The position numbers were made by a program, and so were the translations under genes. Below, piece after piece: positions 24,700-33,311 of a stretch of DNA of 64,000 nt. Position 1 is the first letter of the stretch, and each line of letters begins with the position of its first letter. The notes beneath the pieces are model-generated. The model was not told the DNA's origin. It made no database searches and saw nothing but the letters and a program-made list of their open reading frames with translations. This DNA is from Actinacidiphila alni (GTDB taxonomy: Bacteria; Actinomycetota; Actinomycetes; Streptomycetales; Streptomycetaceae), in assembly GCF_900112845.1 (NCBI RefSeq), contig NZ_FONG01000010.1, positions 234,774-298,773 of the forward strand. The letters run 5' to 3'.

Positions 24700-25722
24700 A
24701 TGACCGAGACGGTGAACGAGTACGGAACGGCCGGCGGGCCCGGGCACGCCGGTGAGGAGCGGCGCTACGACGTCGTGGTGGTGGGCGGCGGCGCCGCGGG
24801 ACTGAGCGGCGCGCTGACGCTGGGCCGGGCGCGCCGCTCGGCGCTGGTGATCGACGCGGGCGAGCCGCGCAACGCGCCGGCCGACGGCATCCACAACTAC
24901 CTGGGCCGGGAGGGCGCGCCACCGGCGGAGCTGCTGGCCACCGGCCACGACGAGGTGCGCCGCTACGGCGGCGAGATCACCGAGGGCCGCGCCGTCTCCG
25001 CCGCACGCCTGGCCGACGGCGGCTTCCGGGTCGTCCTCGACGACGGCCGCGCGGTCCGCGCCGACCGCCTGCTGCTGGCGACCGGCCTGGTGGACGAGCT
25101 GCCGCACGTCGAGGGGCTCGCGCGGCGGTGGGGCCGCGATGTGCTGCACTGCCCGTACTGCCACGGCTGGGAGGTGCGCGACCAGGCCGTCGGTGTGCTC
25201 GGCACCGGCCCGCTCGCGGTCCACCAGGCGCTGATGTGGCGGCAGTGGAGCGCGGACGTCACCCTCTTCCTGCACACCGCGCCCGAACCGGACGACGAGC
25301 AGTACGAACGGCTGGCCGCGCGCGGCATCGCCGTGGTCGACGGCACGGTCGAGTCGCTCGCGGTGACCGACGACCGGCTCACCGGCGTGGCGCTGGACGG
25401 CGGCCGGGTCGTCCCCTGCCAGGCTCTGGTGGTGGCCGCCCCCGTCAGCGCCAGGACCGACCTGCTCACCGACCTGGGCCTGGCGAAGGTCGGCCTGGAG
25501 ATGGGCGGCGTGCCGGTCGGCGACCGGGTGGACGCCGACCCGACCCAGGCCACCTCGGTGCCGGGCGTCTGGGTGGCGGGCAACGTCACCGCTCCGACCG
25601 ACGTCCTCATCGGTGCGGCGGCCGCGGGCGTACGGGCCGCGGCGGCGATCAACGCGGACCTGACCGAGCAGGAGACGGTCCGCGCGGTCGCGGCGCGCCG
25701 GGCCACGGCGGACGCCGTCTGA
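24700..25722 (+). CDS. Thioredoxin-reductase-like FAD/NAD(P) oxidoreductase
   Basis: A 340-residue flavoprotein. FAD motif GGGAAG at 29-34; a redox CxxC, CPYC at 151-154 within HCPYCHGWE; and the C-terminal FAD segment PGVWVAGNVTAPTDVLIGAAAAG. The arrangement matches TrxR-like dithiol oxidoreductases of the HlmI/GliT type or low-molecular thioredoxin reductase homologues. Neither thioredoxin nor a gene cluster for a dithiolopyrrolone is near. ATG 24700 follows GGAGGTGG, a strong ribosome site, which decides the start. A methyltransferase follows after 95 bp on the same strand. Confidence 0.87.
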   Translation: MTETVNEYGTAGGPGHAGEERRYDVVVVGGGAAGLSGALTLGRARRSALVIDAGEPRNAPADGIHNYLGREGAPPAELLATGHDEVRRYGGEITEGRAVSAARLADGGFRVVLDDGRAVRADRLLLATGLVDELPHVEGLARRWGRDVLHCPYCHGWEVRDQAVGVLGTGPLAVHQALMWRQWSADVTLFLHTAPEPDDEQYERLAARGIAVVDGTVESLAVTDDRLTGVALDGGRVVPCQALVVAAPVSARTDLLTDLGLAKVGLEMGGVPVGDRVDADPTQATSVPGVWVAGNVTAPTDVLIGAAAAGVRAAAAINADLTEQETVRAVAARRATADAV

Positions 25723-25817
25723 TGCCGGCGGACCGGCCGGGGCCGGCGACCAGGCGCACCGAGGAACGACACACGAGGCAGACGGCGGCGGGACACGCCG
25801 GGGAAAGGGAGCGACCG

Positions 25818-26477
25818 ATGACCGAGGACACGCACGCCGCCGACCAGCCGCTCCAGGGGCGGGAGTTCTGGGACGCGCGCTACGGCGAGAAGGCGCGGAT
25901 CTGGAGCGGCAACCCCAACACCGTCCTGGTGCGCGAGGCCGCGGGGCTGCTGCCGGGCCGCGCGCTGGACCTGGGCTGTGGGGAGGGCGCCGACGCGATC
26001 TGGCTGGCCAAGGAGGGCTGGCGGGTCACCGCCGTGGACATCTCGGGGGTCGCGCTCGACCGGGCGGCAGGGCACGCCGCGCAGGCAGGTGTCGGCGACC
26101 GGATCGACTGGCAGCGGCACGACCTCGGCGAGTCCTTCCCCGAGGGCTCGTACGACCTCGTCTCCGCCCAATTCCTGCACACGCTCGGCGAGATGCCGCG
26201 CGAGGAGATCCTGCGGCGGGCCGCCGCCGCTGTCGCGCCCGAGGGCGTGCTGCTCGTCGTCGGTCACTCGGGCTTCCCGTCCTGGGAGAAGAACCCGCAC
26301 CCCGAGGTGCACCTGCCGTCGCCGCAGGAGGTGCTGGCCGGTCTCGAACTGCCGGACGGCGCCTGGGAGGTGCTGCTGTGCGCCGAGCACGAGCGGATCC
26401 AGAACGACCCGGAGGGCCGGCCGACCACCCGCACCGACAATGCCGTGAAGGTCCGCAGGCTGCCGGCCGCGCGCTGA
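25818..26477 (+). CDS. Class I SAM-dependent methyltransferase (TehB-like)
   Basis: A 219-residue cytosolic methyltransferase. It begins GREFWDARYGEKARIWSGNPN, a common opening of actinobacterial proteins annotated as thiol or tellurite-type methyltransferases. SAM motif I DLGCGEGADA is at 51-60, motif II AVDISGVAL follows, and QFLHTLGEMPREEILRRAA and VLLVVGHSG give later motifs. The strong AAAGGGAG site precedes the ATG. Close spacing after the flavoprotein suggests cotranscription. Substrate unknown. Confidence 0.87.
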   Translation: MTEDTHAADQPLQGREFWDARYGEKARIWSGNPNTVLVREAAGLLPGRALDLGCGEGADAIWLAKEGWRVTAVDISGVALDRAAGHAAQAGVGDRIDWQRHDLGESFPEGSYDLVSAQFLHTLGEMPREEILRRAAAAVAPEGVLLVVGHSGFPSWEKNPHPEVHLPSPQEVLAGLELPDGAWEVLLCAEHERIQNDPEGRPTTRTDNAVKVRRLPAAR

Positions 26478-26585
26478 GCGGCGCGCCCGTACCCGCCCCG
26501 TCCCCGGCCCGCCGCTGTTCGGCGAGTCGGGGGTCTTCACCCCCCGGTCGGCATGGCGTCAGGTACGAGTGGGAACGTGAGGCGC

Positions 26586-27329
26586 ATGACGGAGATCGGA
26601 CTGCCCTCTGGCGTACGAGCCTGCCTCTTCGACCTGGACGGAGTGCTGACGCCCACCGCGCTGGTGCACGCCGCCGCGTGGAAGGAGACCTTCGACGACT
26701 TCCTGCGGGAGCGGGACGGCGACGGTTTCCGCCCGTTCGACGCGACGGCCGACTACGACGAGTACGTCGACGGCCGGCCGCGCGCCGACGGGGTGCGCAG
26801 CTTCCTCGCCTCCCGGCACATCGAACTGCCCGAGGGCGACGACGAGGACCCACCGGACAAGCAGACCGTGCACGGCCTCGGCAACCGCAAGAACGACGCC
26901 GTACTGGAGAAGATCCGCACCCAGGGCGTCAAGCCGTATCCCGGCTCGGTGCGCTATCTGGAGGCGGTCCGCGCGGCGGGTCTGCGGACCGCCGTGGTCT
27001 CCTCCAGCGCGAACTGCCGCGACGTACTGGTCTCGGCGGGCATCGAACACCTGCTGGACGTGCGGGTGGACGGTGCGACCGCCAAGGAGCGGCACCTGCC
27101 GGGCAAGCCGCACCCGGACACCTTCCTGGCCGCCGCCGCTGACCTGGGCTTCGACGCCGCCCGGGCGGCGGTCTTCGAGGACGCGCTGGTCGGCATGGAC
27201 GCGGGCCGGGCCGGGCACTTCGGTTTCGTCGTCGGTGTGGACCGCGTCGGCCAGGCCGCCGCGCTGCGGCAGCACGGTGCGGATACGGTGGTCGAAGACC
27301 TCGCCGACCTGATCGGAGCCACCGCGTGA
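26586..27329 (+). CDS. pgmB: Beta-phosphoglucomutase-type HAD hydrolase
   Basis: A 247-residue HAD-superfamily enzyme. FDLDGVLT at 15-22 gives nucleophile Asp16 and acid/base Asp18; VSSSAN is motif II, a Lys follows in PGKPHPDTFL, and FEDALVGMDAGRAG is the metal motif. The helical cap lies between. Beta-phosphoglucomutases turn beta-glucose 1-phosphate into glucose 6-phosphate. The stop codon overlaps the GTG of the GH65 phosphorylase by four bases, which supports this role over a generic phosphatase. Confidence 0.87.
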   Translation: MTEIGLPSGVRACLFDLDGVLTPTALVHAAAWKETFDDFLRERDGDGFRPFDATADYDEYVDGRPRADGVRSFLASRHIELPEGDDEDPPDKQTVHGLGNRKNDAVLEKIRTQGVKPYPGSVRYLEAVRAAGLRTAVVSSSANCRDVLVSAGIEHLLDVRVDGATAKERHLPGKPHPDTFLAAAADLGFDAARAAVFEDALVGMDAGRAGHFGFVVGVDRVGQAAALRQHGADTVVEDLADLIGATA

Positions 27330-29686
27330 TCACCGACCCGGCCTACGAGGTCGCCCCCTGGACGCTGCGCGAGTCCGAGCTGAATCTCGAGGTGCTGCCG
27401 CAGAGCGAGTCCGTCTTCGCGCTGTCCAACGGCCACATCGGCTGGCGCGGCAATCTCGACGAGGGCGAGCCCAACGGACTTCCCGGCTCGTATCTCAACG
27501 GCCTGTACGAGAGCCACCCGCTGCCGTACGCCGAGGCAGGCTACGGCGACCCGGAGTCCGGGCAGACCGTCATCAATGTCACCAACGGCAAGATCATCCG
27601 GCTGCTGGTGGACGACGAGCCGTTCGACCTGCGGTACGGCACCATCCGCGCGCACGAACGCGAACTCGACCTGCGGGACGGGGTGTTGCGCCGGGTGTGC
27701 GAGTGGGTCTCCCCCGCCGGCCGCGCGGTGCGGGTGACATCCACCCGGATGGTCTCCTTCACCCACCGCGCGGTCGCCGCGATCGCCTACGAGGTGGAGC
27801 CGCTGGACGGCAGCGTCCGGGTGGTCGTGCAGTCGGAGCTGGTGGCCAACGAGGAAGTGCCGCGCAGCAAGGGCGACCCGCGGCGGGCGGCGGCGCTGGA
27901 GAACCCGCTGGTGCCGGAGGAGAATTCGGCGGCCGGCACCCGGCTGCGCCTGGTGCACTCCACCGCGCGCAGCAAGCTGCGGCTGGCCGCCGCCGCGGAC
28001 CATGTGGTCGCGGGGCCCGACGCCACCAAGCTCTCCTCGGAGTCCGACGACGACGTCAGCCGGCTGACCGTCACCTCGGTGCTGGAGTCGGGGCAGCGGC
28101 TGCGGGTGGAGAAGTACGTCGCCTACGGCTGGTCCGCGACCCGCTCGCTGCCCGCGCTGCGCGGCCAGGCGGACGCCGCCCTGGTCGGCGCGCGCGACAC
28201 CGGCTGGGACGGGCTGCTGGCCCAGCAGCGCGCCTACCTCGACGACTTCTGGGACCGCGCCGATGTCGAGGTCGACGGCGACACCGAGATCCAGCAGGCG
28301 GTGCGCTTCGGTCTGTTCCACGTCCTCCAGGCCGGTGCGCGGGCCGAGGAGCGGGCCATCCCGGCCAAGGGCCTGACCGGCTCCGGCTACGACGGTCACA
28401 CCTTCTGGGACGCCGAGACGTGCGTGCTGCCCGTGCTGACCTTCACCTCGCCGCGGGCGACCGCCGAGGTGCTGCGCTGGCGGCACAACACGCTGCCCGC
28501 CGCGCAGGAGCGGGCCCGGCAGCTCGGTCTGGCGGGCGCGGCCTTCCCCTGGCGGACCATCAACGGCGACGAGGCGTCCGGCTACTGGCCGGCCGGCACC
28601 GCAGCCTTCCACATCAACGCGGACATCGCCGACTCGGTGGCGCGCTATGTGACCACGACGGGGGACCGCGACTTCGAGGAGAACATCGGCCTCGAACTGC
28701 TCACCGAGACCGCCCGCCTGTGGCGTTCGCTGGGTCACCACGACCACTCCGGGGCGTTCCACATCGACGGTGTCACAGGACCCGACGAGTACAGCGCGAT
28801 CAGCGACGACAACGCCTACACCAATCTGATGGCGCAGGCCAATCTGGTCGCCGCGGCCGACGCCGCCGAGCGGCACCCGCGCCGGGCGCACGAGTTGGGC
28901 ATCACCGACGAGGAGACGGCGGCCTGGCGGGACGCGGCGGCGGCCATGACGCTGCCGTACAACGACGAACTGGGGGTGCACGAGCAGTCCAAGGGTTTCA
29001 CCCGGCACCAGGTGTGGAATTTCGCCGAGACCGATTCCGCGCACTATCCGCTGCTGCTCAACTACGCCTACTTCGACCTGTACCGCAAGCAGGTGGTCAA
29101 GCAGGCCGATCTGGTGCTGGCGATGTTCCTGCGCGGCGACGCCTTCGAACACGCCCAGAAGATCCGCAACTTCGCCTACTACGAGCCGCTGACGGTACGC
29201 GACTCGTCGCTGTCGGCGTACTGCCAGTCGATCATCGCCGCGGAGGTCGGCCATCTCCAACTGGCCTACGACTACCTTGGCGAGTCGGCGCTGATCGACC
29301 TCGGCGACCTGGAGAACAACTCCCGGGACGGCCTGCACATCGCGGCGCTCGCCGGTACGTGGACGGCGCTGGTGTCGGGCCTCGGCGGGATGCGGCTCTT
29401 CGACGGCGACCCGATCCGGTTCGCGCCCCGGCTGCCGGACGCGCTCAGCCGGATCGCCTTCCGGCTGGCCTTCCGTGGCCGCCGGCTGCGGGTGGAGGTC
29501 ACCCGGACGAAGGCGACGTACACCCTCGCCGCGGGCGAGCCGATCGAAGTGCTGCACTACGAGAAGCCGTTCATGCTGACCGGTGAGCACCCGGTCAGCC
29601 GTGACCTGCCGAAGATCACCCATCTGCCGCAGCCCGCGCAGCCGCCCGGCCGCGCGCCGCGCCGCCGCAATCAGCGGCCGAGCTGA
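27326..29686 (+). CDS. GH65 alpha-glucoside phosphorylase
   Basis: A 786-residue cytosolic enzyme of the maltose/trehalose/kojibiose phosphorylase family. An N-terminal beta-sandwich (about 1-280) is followed by an (alpha/alpha)6 barrel. FWDAET at 360-365 and VTGPDEYS with catalytic acid Glu488 are conserved, as is the nearby NAYTN. Such enzymes split an alpha-linked disaccharide with phosphate, releasing beta-glucose 1-phosphate, which the coupled mutase feeds into glycolysis. Which disaccharide is used cannot be told from sequence. Start is GTG 27326, overlapping the mutase stop. Confidence 0.88.
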   Translation: MITDPAYEVAPWTLRESELNLEVLPQSESVFALSNGHIGWRGNLDEGEPNGLPGSYLNGLYESHPLPYAEAGYGDPESGQTVINVTNGKIIRLLVDDEPFDLRYGTIRAHERELDLRDGVLRRVCEWVSPAGRAVRVTSTRMVSFTHRAVAAIAYEVEPLDGSVRVVVQSELVANEEVPRSKGDPRRAAALENPLVPEENSAAGTRLRLVHSTARSKLRLAAAADHVVAGPDATKLSSESDDDVSRLTVTSVLESGQRLRVEKYVAYGWSATRSLPALRGQADAALVGARDTGWDGLLAQQRAYLDDFWDRADVEVDGDTEIQQAVRFGLFHVLQAGARAEERAIPAKGLTGSGYDGHTFWDAETCVLPVLTFTSPRATAEVLRWRHNTLPAAQERARQLGLAGAAFPWRTINGDEASGYWPAGTAAFHINADIADSVARYVTTTGDRDFEENIGLELLTETARLWRSLGHHDHSGAFHIDGVTGPDEYSAISDDNAYTNLMAQANLVAAADAAERHPRRAHELGITDEETAAWRDAAAAMTLPYNDELGVHEQSKGFTRHQVWNFAETDSAHYPLLLNYAYFDLYRKQVVKQADLVLAMFLRGDAFEHAQKIRNFAYYEPLTVRDSSLSAYCQSIIAAEVGHLQLAYDYLGESALIDLGDLENNSRDGLHIAALAGTWTALVSGLGGMRLFDGDPIRFAPRLPDALSRIAFRLAFRGRRLRVEVTRTKATYTLAAGEPIEVLHYEKPFMLTGEHPVSRDLPKITHLPQPAQPPGRAPRRRNQRPS

Positions 29687-29692
29687 TGTGAA

Positions 29693-29723
29693 GGGGGCCC
29701 GGCCGCCAGTGGCGGCCGGACCC
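29693..29723 (+). terminator. Terminator after the GH65 gene
   Basis: CCGGCCGCC (29699-29707), loop AGT, GGCGGCCGG (29711-29719) form a perfect 9-bp stem extended by GGG/CCC, beginning 12 bases past the stop. Confidence 0.7.
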
Positions 29724-29756
29724 ACGGCGATCTGCTGCGGACGGCCGGTGTCCGCG

Positions 29757-29927
29757 CTACCACCGGTACCAGCGGCCCCGGCTTCCACTGGCATTGGTGC
29801 CGCGGGCGACAAAGCCCAGCAGCCACAACACCAGCACCACCAGCGCGACCCACCAGAGGATCTTGACGGCGAAGCCGACACCGAACAGCAGCAGTGCGAG
29901 AAGCAGTACGACGATCAGTGGTCCCAT
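29757..29927 (-). CDS. 56-residue hydrophobic small membrane protein
   Basis: Translation from ATG 29927 gives 56 residues: MGPLIVVLLLALLLFGVGFA, then VKILWWVALVVLVLWLLGFV, then a basic/aromatic tail ending RGRWYRW. Two hydrophobic stretches (3-20 and 24-41) make it an integral membrane microprotein. GAGGTTGG lies seven bases upstream, a good ribosome site. Similar hydrophobic proteins occur in actinobacterial stress regulons, but no function is known. It sits in a group of tiny membrane proteins and a PRC-barrel protein on the same strand, separated from them by a terminator, so it has its own promoter. Confidence 0.8.
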   Translation of the reverse strand: MGPLIVVLLLALLLFGVGFAVKILWWVALVVLVLWLLGFVARGTNASGSRGRWYRW

Positions 29928-29981
29928 GATTACCAACCTCCTGACGTCCGCGTTCCCGCGCCTTATTCGTTCATGCGCACG

Positions 29982-30026
29982 AAAAACGCCGCCCTCCCGG
30001 CCCCGTCGCGGGGTGGGAGGGCGGCG
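29982..30026 (-). terminator. Intrinsic terminator with T-run
   Basis: On the minus strand a GC stem of 17-18 bp (30026-30009 with 30005-29987, one bulge) ends in a run of five T. It lies 15 bases after the stop codon at 30042 and is the most classical Rho-independent terminator in the window. Confidence 0.92.
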
Positions 30027-30041
30027 TGCCGAGGACTGGCG

Positions 30042-30299
30042 CTACCGCTCGTCCGGCGGCGTCGCGCGGCTGTGCCGCGTCTCGCTCTCCTCGGGCGGAT
30101 GCCAGGATCCGGCGCGTTCCCTGGTCGGCGCCGGCTGCCGTTCGGGCGGCGCCGGCGGGGCCGATCTGCGCGCGGTCCTTCTGCTGCCGAGCAGAAATCC
30201 GCCGAGCAGGACGACGAGGACGACGATCGCGATGCCGATCGCCCACGCCGCCCCGGTGGACATGGCCAGTTCAGAGGTGTTCCGCAGGGCGGAGTGCAT
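30042..30299 (-). CDS. Small single-pass membrane protein, DUF6479-like
   Basis: An 85-residue protein: a short polar N-terminus, one membrane helix (about 15-36, TGAAWAIGIAIVVLVVLLGGFLLG), then a basic (SRRTARR), Pro/Arg/Glu-rich tail. Streptomyces proteins of this layout are grouped as DUF6479; the match is by general pattern. AGGAAGG precedes the ATG at 30299. It is 67 bp downstream of the PRC-barrel gene on the same strand, so the two may be cotranscribed up to the terminator. Function unknown. Confidence 0.7.
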   Translation of the reverse strand: MHSALRNTSELAMSTGAAWAIGIAIVVLVVLLGGFLLGSRRTARRSAPPAPPERQPAPTRERAGSWHPPEESETRHSRATPPDER

Positions 30300-30366
30300 G
30301 ACGACCTTCCTCTGTCGGTGCGCAAGGGGCGGCGGTTCGGCGGTCGTGCCGTGCCGTCCCCGTCCT

Positions 30367-30723
30367 TCAGCGACGGGCCAGCAGACGTACCCCTTCGGCG
30401 CTGGGCTTGTACGGCAGCCCGTAGTGCTCGAAGATCGCCGCCTCGTCCTCGACCGGCAGGACATCGTCCGTGCCGATGGAGGGGGCCGACTTCACCAGAG
30501 CCTTGCCGTAGGGGACCTTCACCCAGCCCGGACCGACGATCACGTCCACGACGGGCGCGAAGGTGAGCCGGTGCCGGGTGGGCAGGCCGATCTGGACGGT
30601 CACCATCAGCGGCTCGTCCGTACCGGTGTCCACGTACACCGCCTCGAGGGCGCCGATCTTGTGCCCTTCCTCGTCCACCACGTCGTGGTCCCGCCATTCG
30701 CGGAGATCTGCGGGCTTGATCAT
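30367..30723 (-). CDS. PRC-barrel domain protein
   Basis: A 118-residue cytosolic protein. Residues about 6-85 form a PRC barrel (REWRDHDVVDEEGHKIGALEAVYVDTGTDEPLMVTVQIG, VPYGKALVKSAPSI), the small beta-fold also found in photosynthetic reaction centre H subunits and RimM. The tail (DEAAIFEHYGLPYKPSAEG) is typical of the actinobacterial stress-associated members. Its role is not known. A good ribosome site (CCAGGAGG) precedes the ATG. Confidence 0.85.
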   Translation of the reverse strand: MIKPADLREWRDHDVVDEEGHKIGALEAVYVDTGTDEPLMVTVQIGLPTRHRLTFAPVVDVIVGPGWVKVPYGKALVKSAPSIGTDDVLPVEDEAAIFEHYGLPYKPSAEGVRLLARR

Positions 30724-30818
30724 GGCGAACCTCCTGGGTGACGTCAGCTACCCGTTCACTGTGCGTCTGCCCCGCTCCGGCCGCCACACGCGTGCGGCAG
30801 TCGGGTCACCCGCGGCGC

Positions 30819-30849
30819 CTGACCGGGCCCCGGAACCGGCCCCGGTCAG
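30819..30849 (-). terminator. Hairpin overlapping the gnd stop codon
   Basis: CTGACCGGG (30819-30827) and CCCGGTCAG (30841-30849) are perfect complements; the right arm contains the gnd stop codon. It probably terminates gnd before the PRC-barrel gene. Confidence 0.6.
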
Positions 30850-32288
30850 TCGGTGCTCACCTCCGAGCGGTCACCGCCCCACAGCGTGTGGAAGGAACCC
30901 TCGCGGTCGGTGCGCCGGTAGGTGTGCGCACCGAAGTAGTCGCGCTGGCCCTGGGTGAGCGCCGCGGGCAGCCGCTCGGCGCGCAGCGCGTCGTAGTACG
31001 CCAGCGCCGCCGAGAAACCGGGGGTGGGGACGCCGTGCTCGACGGCGGTGGCCACCACCGAGCGCCAGTCGTCCTGCGCCGCGCCGATCTCGTCGGAGAA
31101 CTGCTTGTCCGACAGCAGGCTCGGCAGGTCGGGCCGACTGTCGTAGGCGGACCTGATCCGGTCCAGGAACGCGGCCCTGATGATGCATCCGCCGCGCCAG
31201 ATCGACGCGACGGCGCCCAGGTCGATGTCCCAGTCGTAGGTCTCGCTGCCGGCCTGGATCTGGTGGAAGCCCTGCGTGTAGGAGACGATCTTGGACGCGT
31301 ACAGCGCCTGCTCCACCCGGTCGGCGAAGGCGGCGGCCTCGGCCTCGCCGAGTGTCGCGACCGACGGGCCCGGCAGGTCGCGCGAGGCGGCCCGCAGCCC
31401 GCCGTGGCCGGACAGCGACCGGGCGAAGACGGCCTCGGCGATGCCGGAGACGGGGACGCCGAGGTCGAGCGCGATCTGTACGGTCCAGCGGCCGGTGCCC
31501 TTCTGCTCCGCCTGGTCGGCGACGACGTCGACGAAGGGCTTGCCGGTGGCGGCGTCGGTGTGCGCGAGCACCTGCGCGGTGATCTCGATCAGGTACGAGT
31601 CGAGGCGCCCGGTGTTCCAGGTCGTGAAGATCTCGGCGATCTGCGCGGGCGAGTAGCCCGCGACCTCGCGCAGCAGGTGGTACGCCTCGGCGATGAGCTG
31701 CATGTCGGCGTACTCGATGCCGTTGTGCACCATCTTCACGAAGTGGCCGGCGCCGTCCGGGCCGATGTGCGTCGTGCAGGGCGTTCCGTCCTTCGCCTTC
31801 GCGGCGATCCGCTCCAGCAGCGGGCCGAGCGACTCGTAGGACTCGGCGGAGCCGCCGGGCATGATGGACGGCCCGTTGAGCGCGCCCTCCTCGCCGCCGG
31901 AGATGCCGACGCCGACGAAGTGGATGCCGCGCTCGCGCAGTTCCTTCTCGCGGCGGCGGGTGTCGGCGAAGTGCGCGTTGCCGCCGTCGATGATGACGTC
32001 GCCGGATTCCAGCAGCGGCGCGAATTCCTGGATCACGGCGTCGGTGGCCTCGCCGGCCTTCACCATGATGACCAGCCGCCGGGGCCGTTCCAGGGCGGCG
32101 ACGAATTCCTCGGCGGTGCGCGCCGCGATGAAATTCCCCTCGTCGCCGTGCTCCTCGACCAGGGCGTCGGTCTTGGCGGTGGTGCGGTTGTGCAGGGCCA
32201 CGGTGAAGCCGTGGCGGGCGAAATTCCGGGCGAGGTTGCTGCCCATCACTGCCAGCCCGGTGACGCCGATGTCCGCCGATGCGCTCAT
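30846..32288 (-). CDS. gnd: 6-phosphogluconate dehydrogenase, decarboxylating
   Basis: A 480-residue enzyme of the oxidative pentose phosphate pathway: 6-phosphogluconate + NADP gives ribulose 5-phosphate, CO2 and NADPH. Nucleotide motif GLAVMGSNLARN at 10-21 and NRT at 34-36 indicate NADP. IIDGGNAHFADTRRRE, VGISGGEEGALNGPSIMPGG, HFVKMVHNGIEYADMQ (catalytic Lys) and FHTLWGGDRSE at the C-terminus are the family signatures. Length is that of the dimeric long form. It lies in a stress-type neighbourhood, away from zwf-opcA, so it may be the second gnd copy. Confidence 0.96.
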   Translation of the reverse strand: MSASADIGVTGLAVMGSNLARNFARHGFTVALHNRTTAKTDALVEEHGDEGNFIAARTAEEFVAALERPRRLVIMVKAGEATDAVIQEFAPLLESGDVIIDGGNAHFADTRRREKELRERGIHFVGVGISGGEEGALNGPSIMPGGSAESYESLGPLLERIAAKAKDGTPCTTHIGPDGAGHFVKMVHNGIEYADMQLIAEAYHLLREVAGYSPAQIAEIFTTWNTGRLDSYLIEITAQVLAHTDAATGKPFVDVVADQAEQKGTGRWTVQIALDLGVPVSGIAEAVFARSLSGHGGLRAASRDLPGPSVATLGEAEAAAFADRVEQALYASKIVSYTQGFHQIQAGSETYDWDIDLGAVASIWRGGCIIRAAFLDRIRSAYDSRPDLPSLLSDKQFSDEIGAAQDDWRSVVATAVEHGVPTPGFSAALAYYDALRAERLPAALTQGQRDYFGAHTYRRTDREGSFHTLWGGDRSEVSTD

Positions 32289-32600
32289 GCGATCTCTCCA
32301 CGTTTCTCACGGGTGCCGGTCCGCCGCGGTGTCCGTGGTCCGGGCGCGGCCGGTCGATCTCTTGGTGTGCAACGGTCGCCGGTGCCGTGCGCTTCCCGTG
32401 GCGGCCACTGCCGAGCCTGCCCCTTCCGGCTCCGTCCAGCCACCCGTACGCGGCACGTGTACCCGCCACGGTGGACGGCGAGCGGCTGACGGCGGATCCG
32501 GCCGGGCCGGGAGCGCCGGGCTGCCGGATGATGACAGGGGCGGCCCGTACGGACCCGTACGGCAGGGGCGTCCACGGGGCGGTAGCGGAGAGGAGTCGCC
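32289..32600. other. 312-bp divergent intergenic region, no gene seen
   Basis: It separates gnd from the LigD-type phosphoesterase gene. I see GC-rich sequence with GGGTAC on the minus strand near 32460 but no matching -35 element at the correct distance. GAGAGGAG near its right end is the ribosome site of the next gene. Confidence 0.4.
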
Positions 32601-33233
32601 GTGGCGGAGCAGCAGGACCGGCTGGCGAAATACCGCGGGATGCGGCGCTTCGACCGCACCGACGAGCCGGAGGGCGGCGCCGCGGCGCCCGGCGAGGACC
32701 CGTCCTTCGTGGTGCAGATCCATGACGCGACCCGGATGCACTTCGACTTCCGGCTGGAGGTCGACGGGGTGCTCAAGTCGTGGGCGGTGCCGCGCGGCCC
32801 CTCCACCGACCCGCGCGACAAGCGGCTCGCGGTGCCGACCGAGGACCACCCGCTGGAGTACCGCGGGTACGAGGGCATGATCCCGGGCGGCCAGTACGGC
32901 GCGGGCCCGGTCATCGTGTGGGACCACGGCACGTATCACCCGCTGGTGGACGGCGGGCCCGAGGCGTTCGCGCGGGCCCTGGAACGCGGTCACGCCTCCT
33001 TCGAGTTGCACGGGACGAAGCTGCGCGGCGCCTACGCGCTCACCCGGATCCACCAGGGCCCGGACGGCGGCGCCGGGGACGCGGCCGATCCGGCGTGGCT
33101 GCTGGTCAAGAAGAAGGACGCGCACAGCACGCCGGGCCGCCCCACCACCCCGGACCCGCACCGGGCCCGCTCGGTGCTGTCCGGCCGCACCCTCGCGGGC
33201 GTACGGCGCGAGGAGCCGCAGGACGGGTCCTAA
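32601..33233 (+). CDS. Free-standing LigD-type 3'-phosphoesterase
   Basis: A 210-residue protein that is only the phosphoesterase (PE) domain of the bacterial end-joining ligase LigD. Conserved catalytic residues match: His41, His47, Asp49, Arg51 (IHDATRMHFDFRLE), His83 and Tyr87 (EDHPLEYRGYEG), plus WAVPRGPS at 61-68. The PE domain removes 3'-phosphates and trims 3'-ribonucleotides at DNA breaks with manganese. No ligase, polymerase or Ku gene is near, so it acts alone or with partners elsewhere. GTG start after GAGAGGAG. It belongs to the stress/DNA-repair island. Confidence 0.88.
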   Translation: MAEQQDRLAKYRGMRRFDRTDEPEGGAAAPGEDPSFVVQIHDATRMHFDFRLEVDGVLKSWAVPRGPSTDPRDKRLAVPTEDHPLEYRGYEGMIPGGQYGAGPVIVWDHGTYHPLVDGGPEAFARALERGHASFELHGTKLRGAYALTRIHQGPDGGAGDAADPAWLLVKKKDAHSTPGRPTTPDPHRARSVLSGRTLAGVRREEPQDGS

Positions 33234-33311
33234 GCGCGCCGTCGTTTGGCCGTCCCGCGGGCGGGCAGCCGCCCCGCGAGGGGCCACCGCCCCGGCGAGG
33301 AGGACGACGCC

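Noticed and set aside
26954..29881. A 975-codon frame on the minus strand opposite the GH65 and mutase genes
   Set aside because: No family motif and low-complexity composition; the plus-strand genes carry clear catalytic motifs.
32440..32480. SigB-like promoter for gnd on the minus strand (GGGTAC)
   Set aside because: No GNNT element lies 14-16 bases before the GGGTAC, so it does not meet the consensus.
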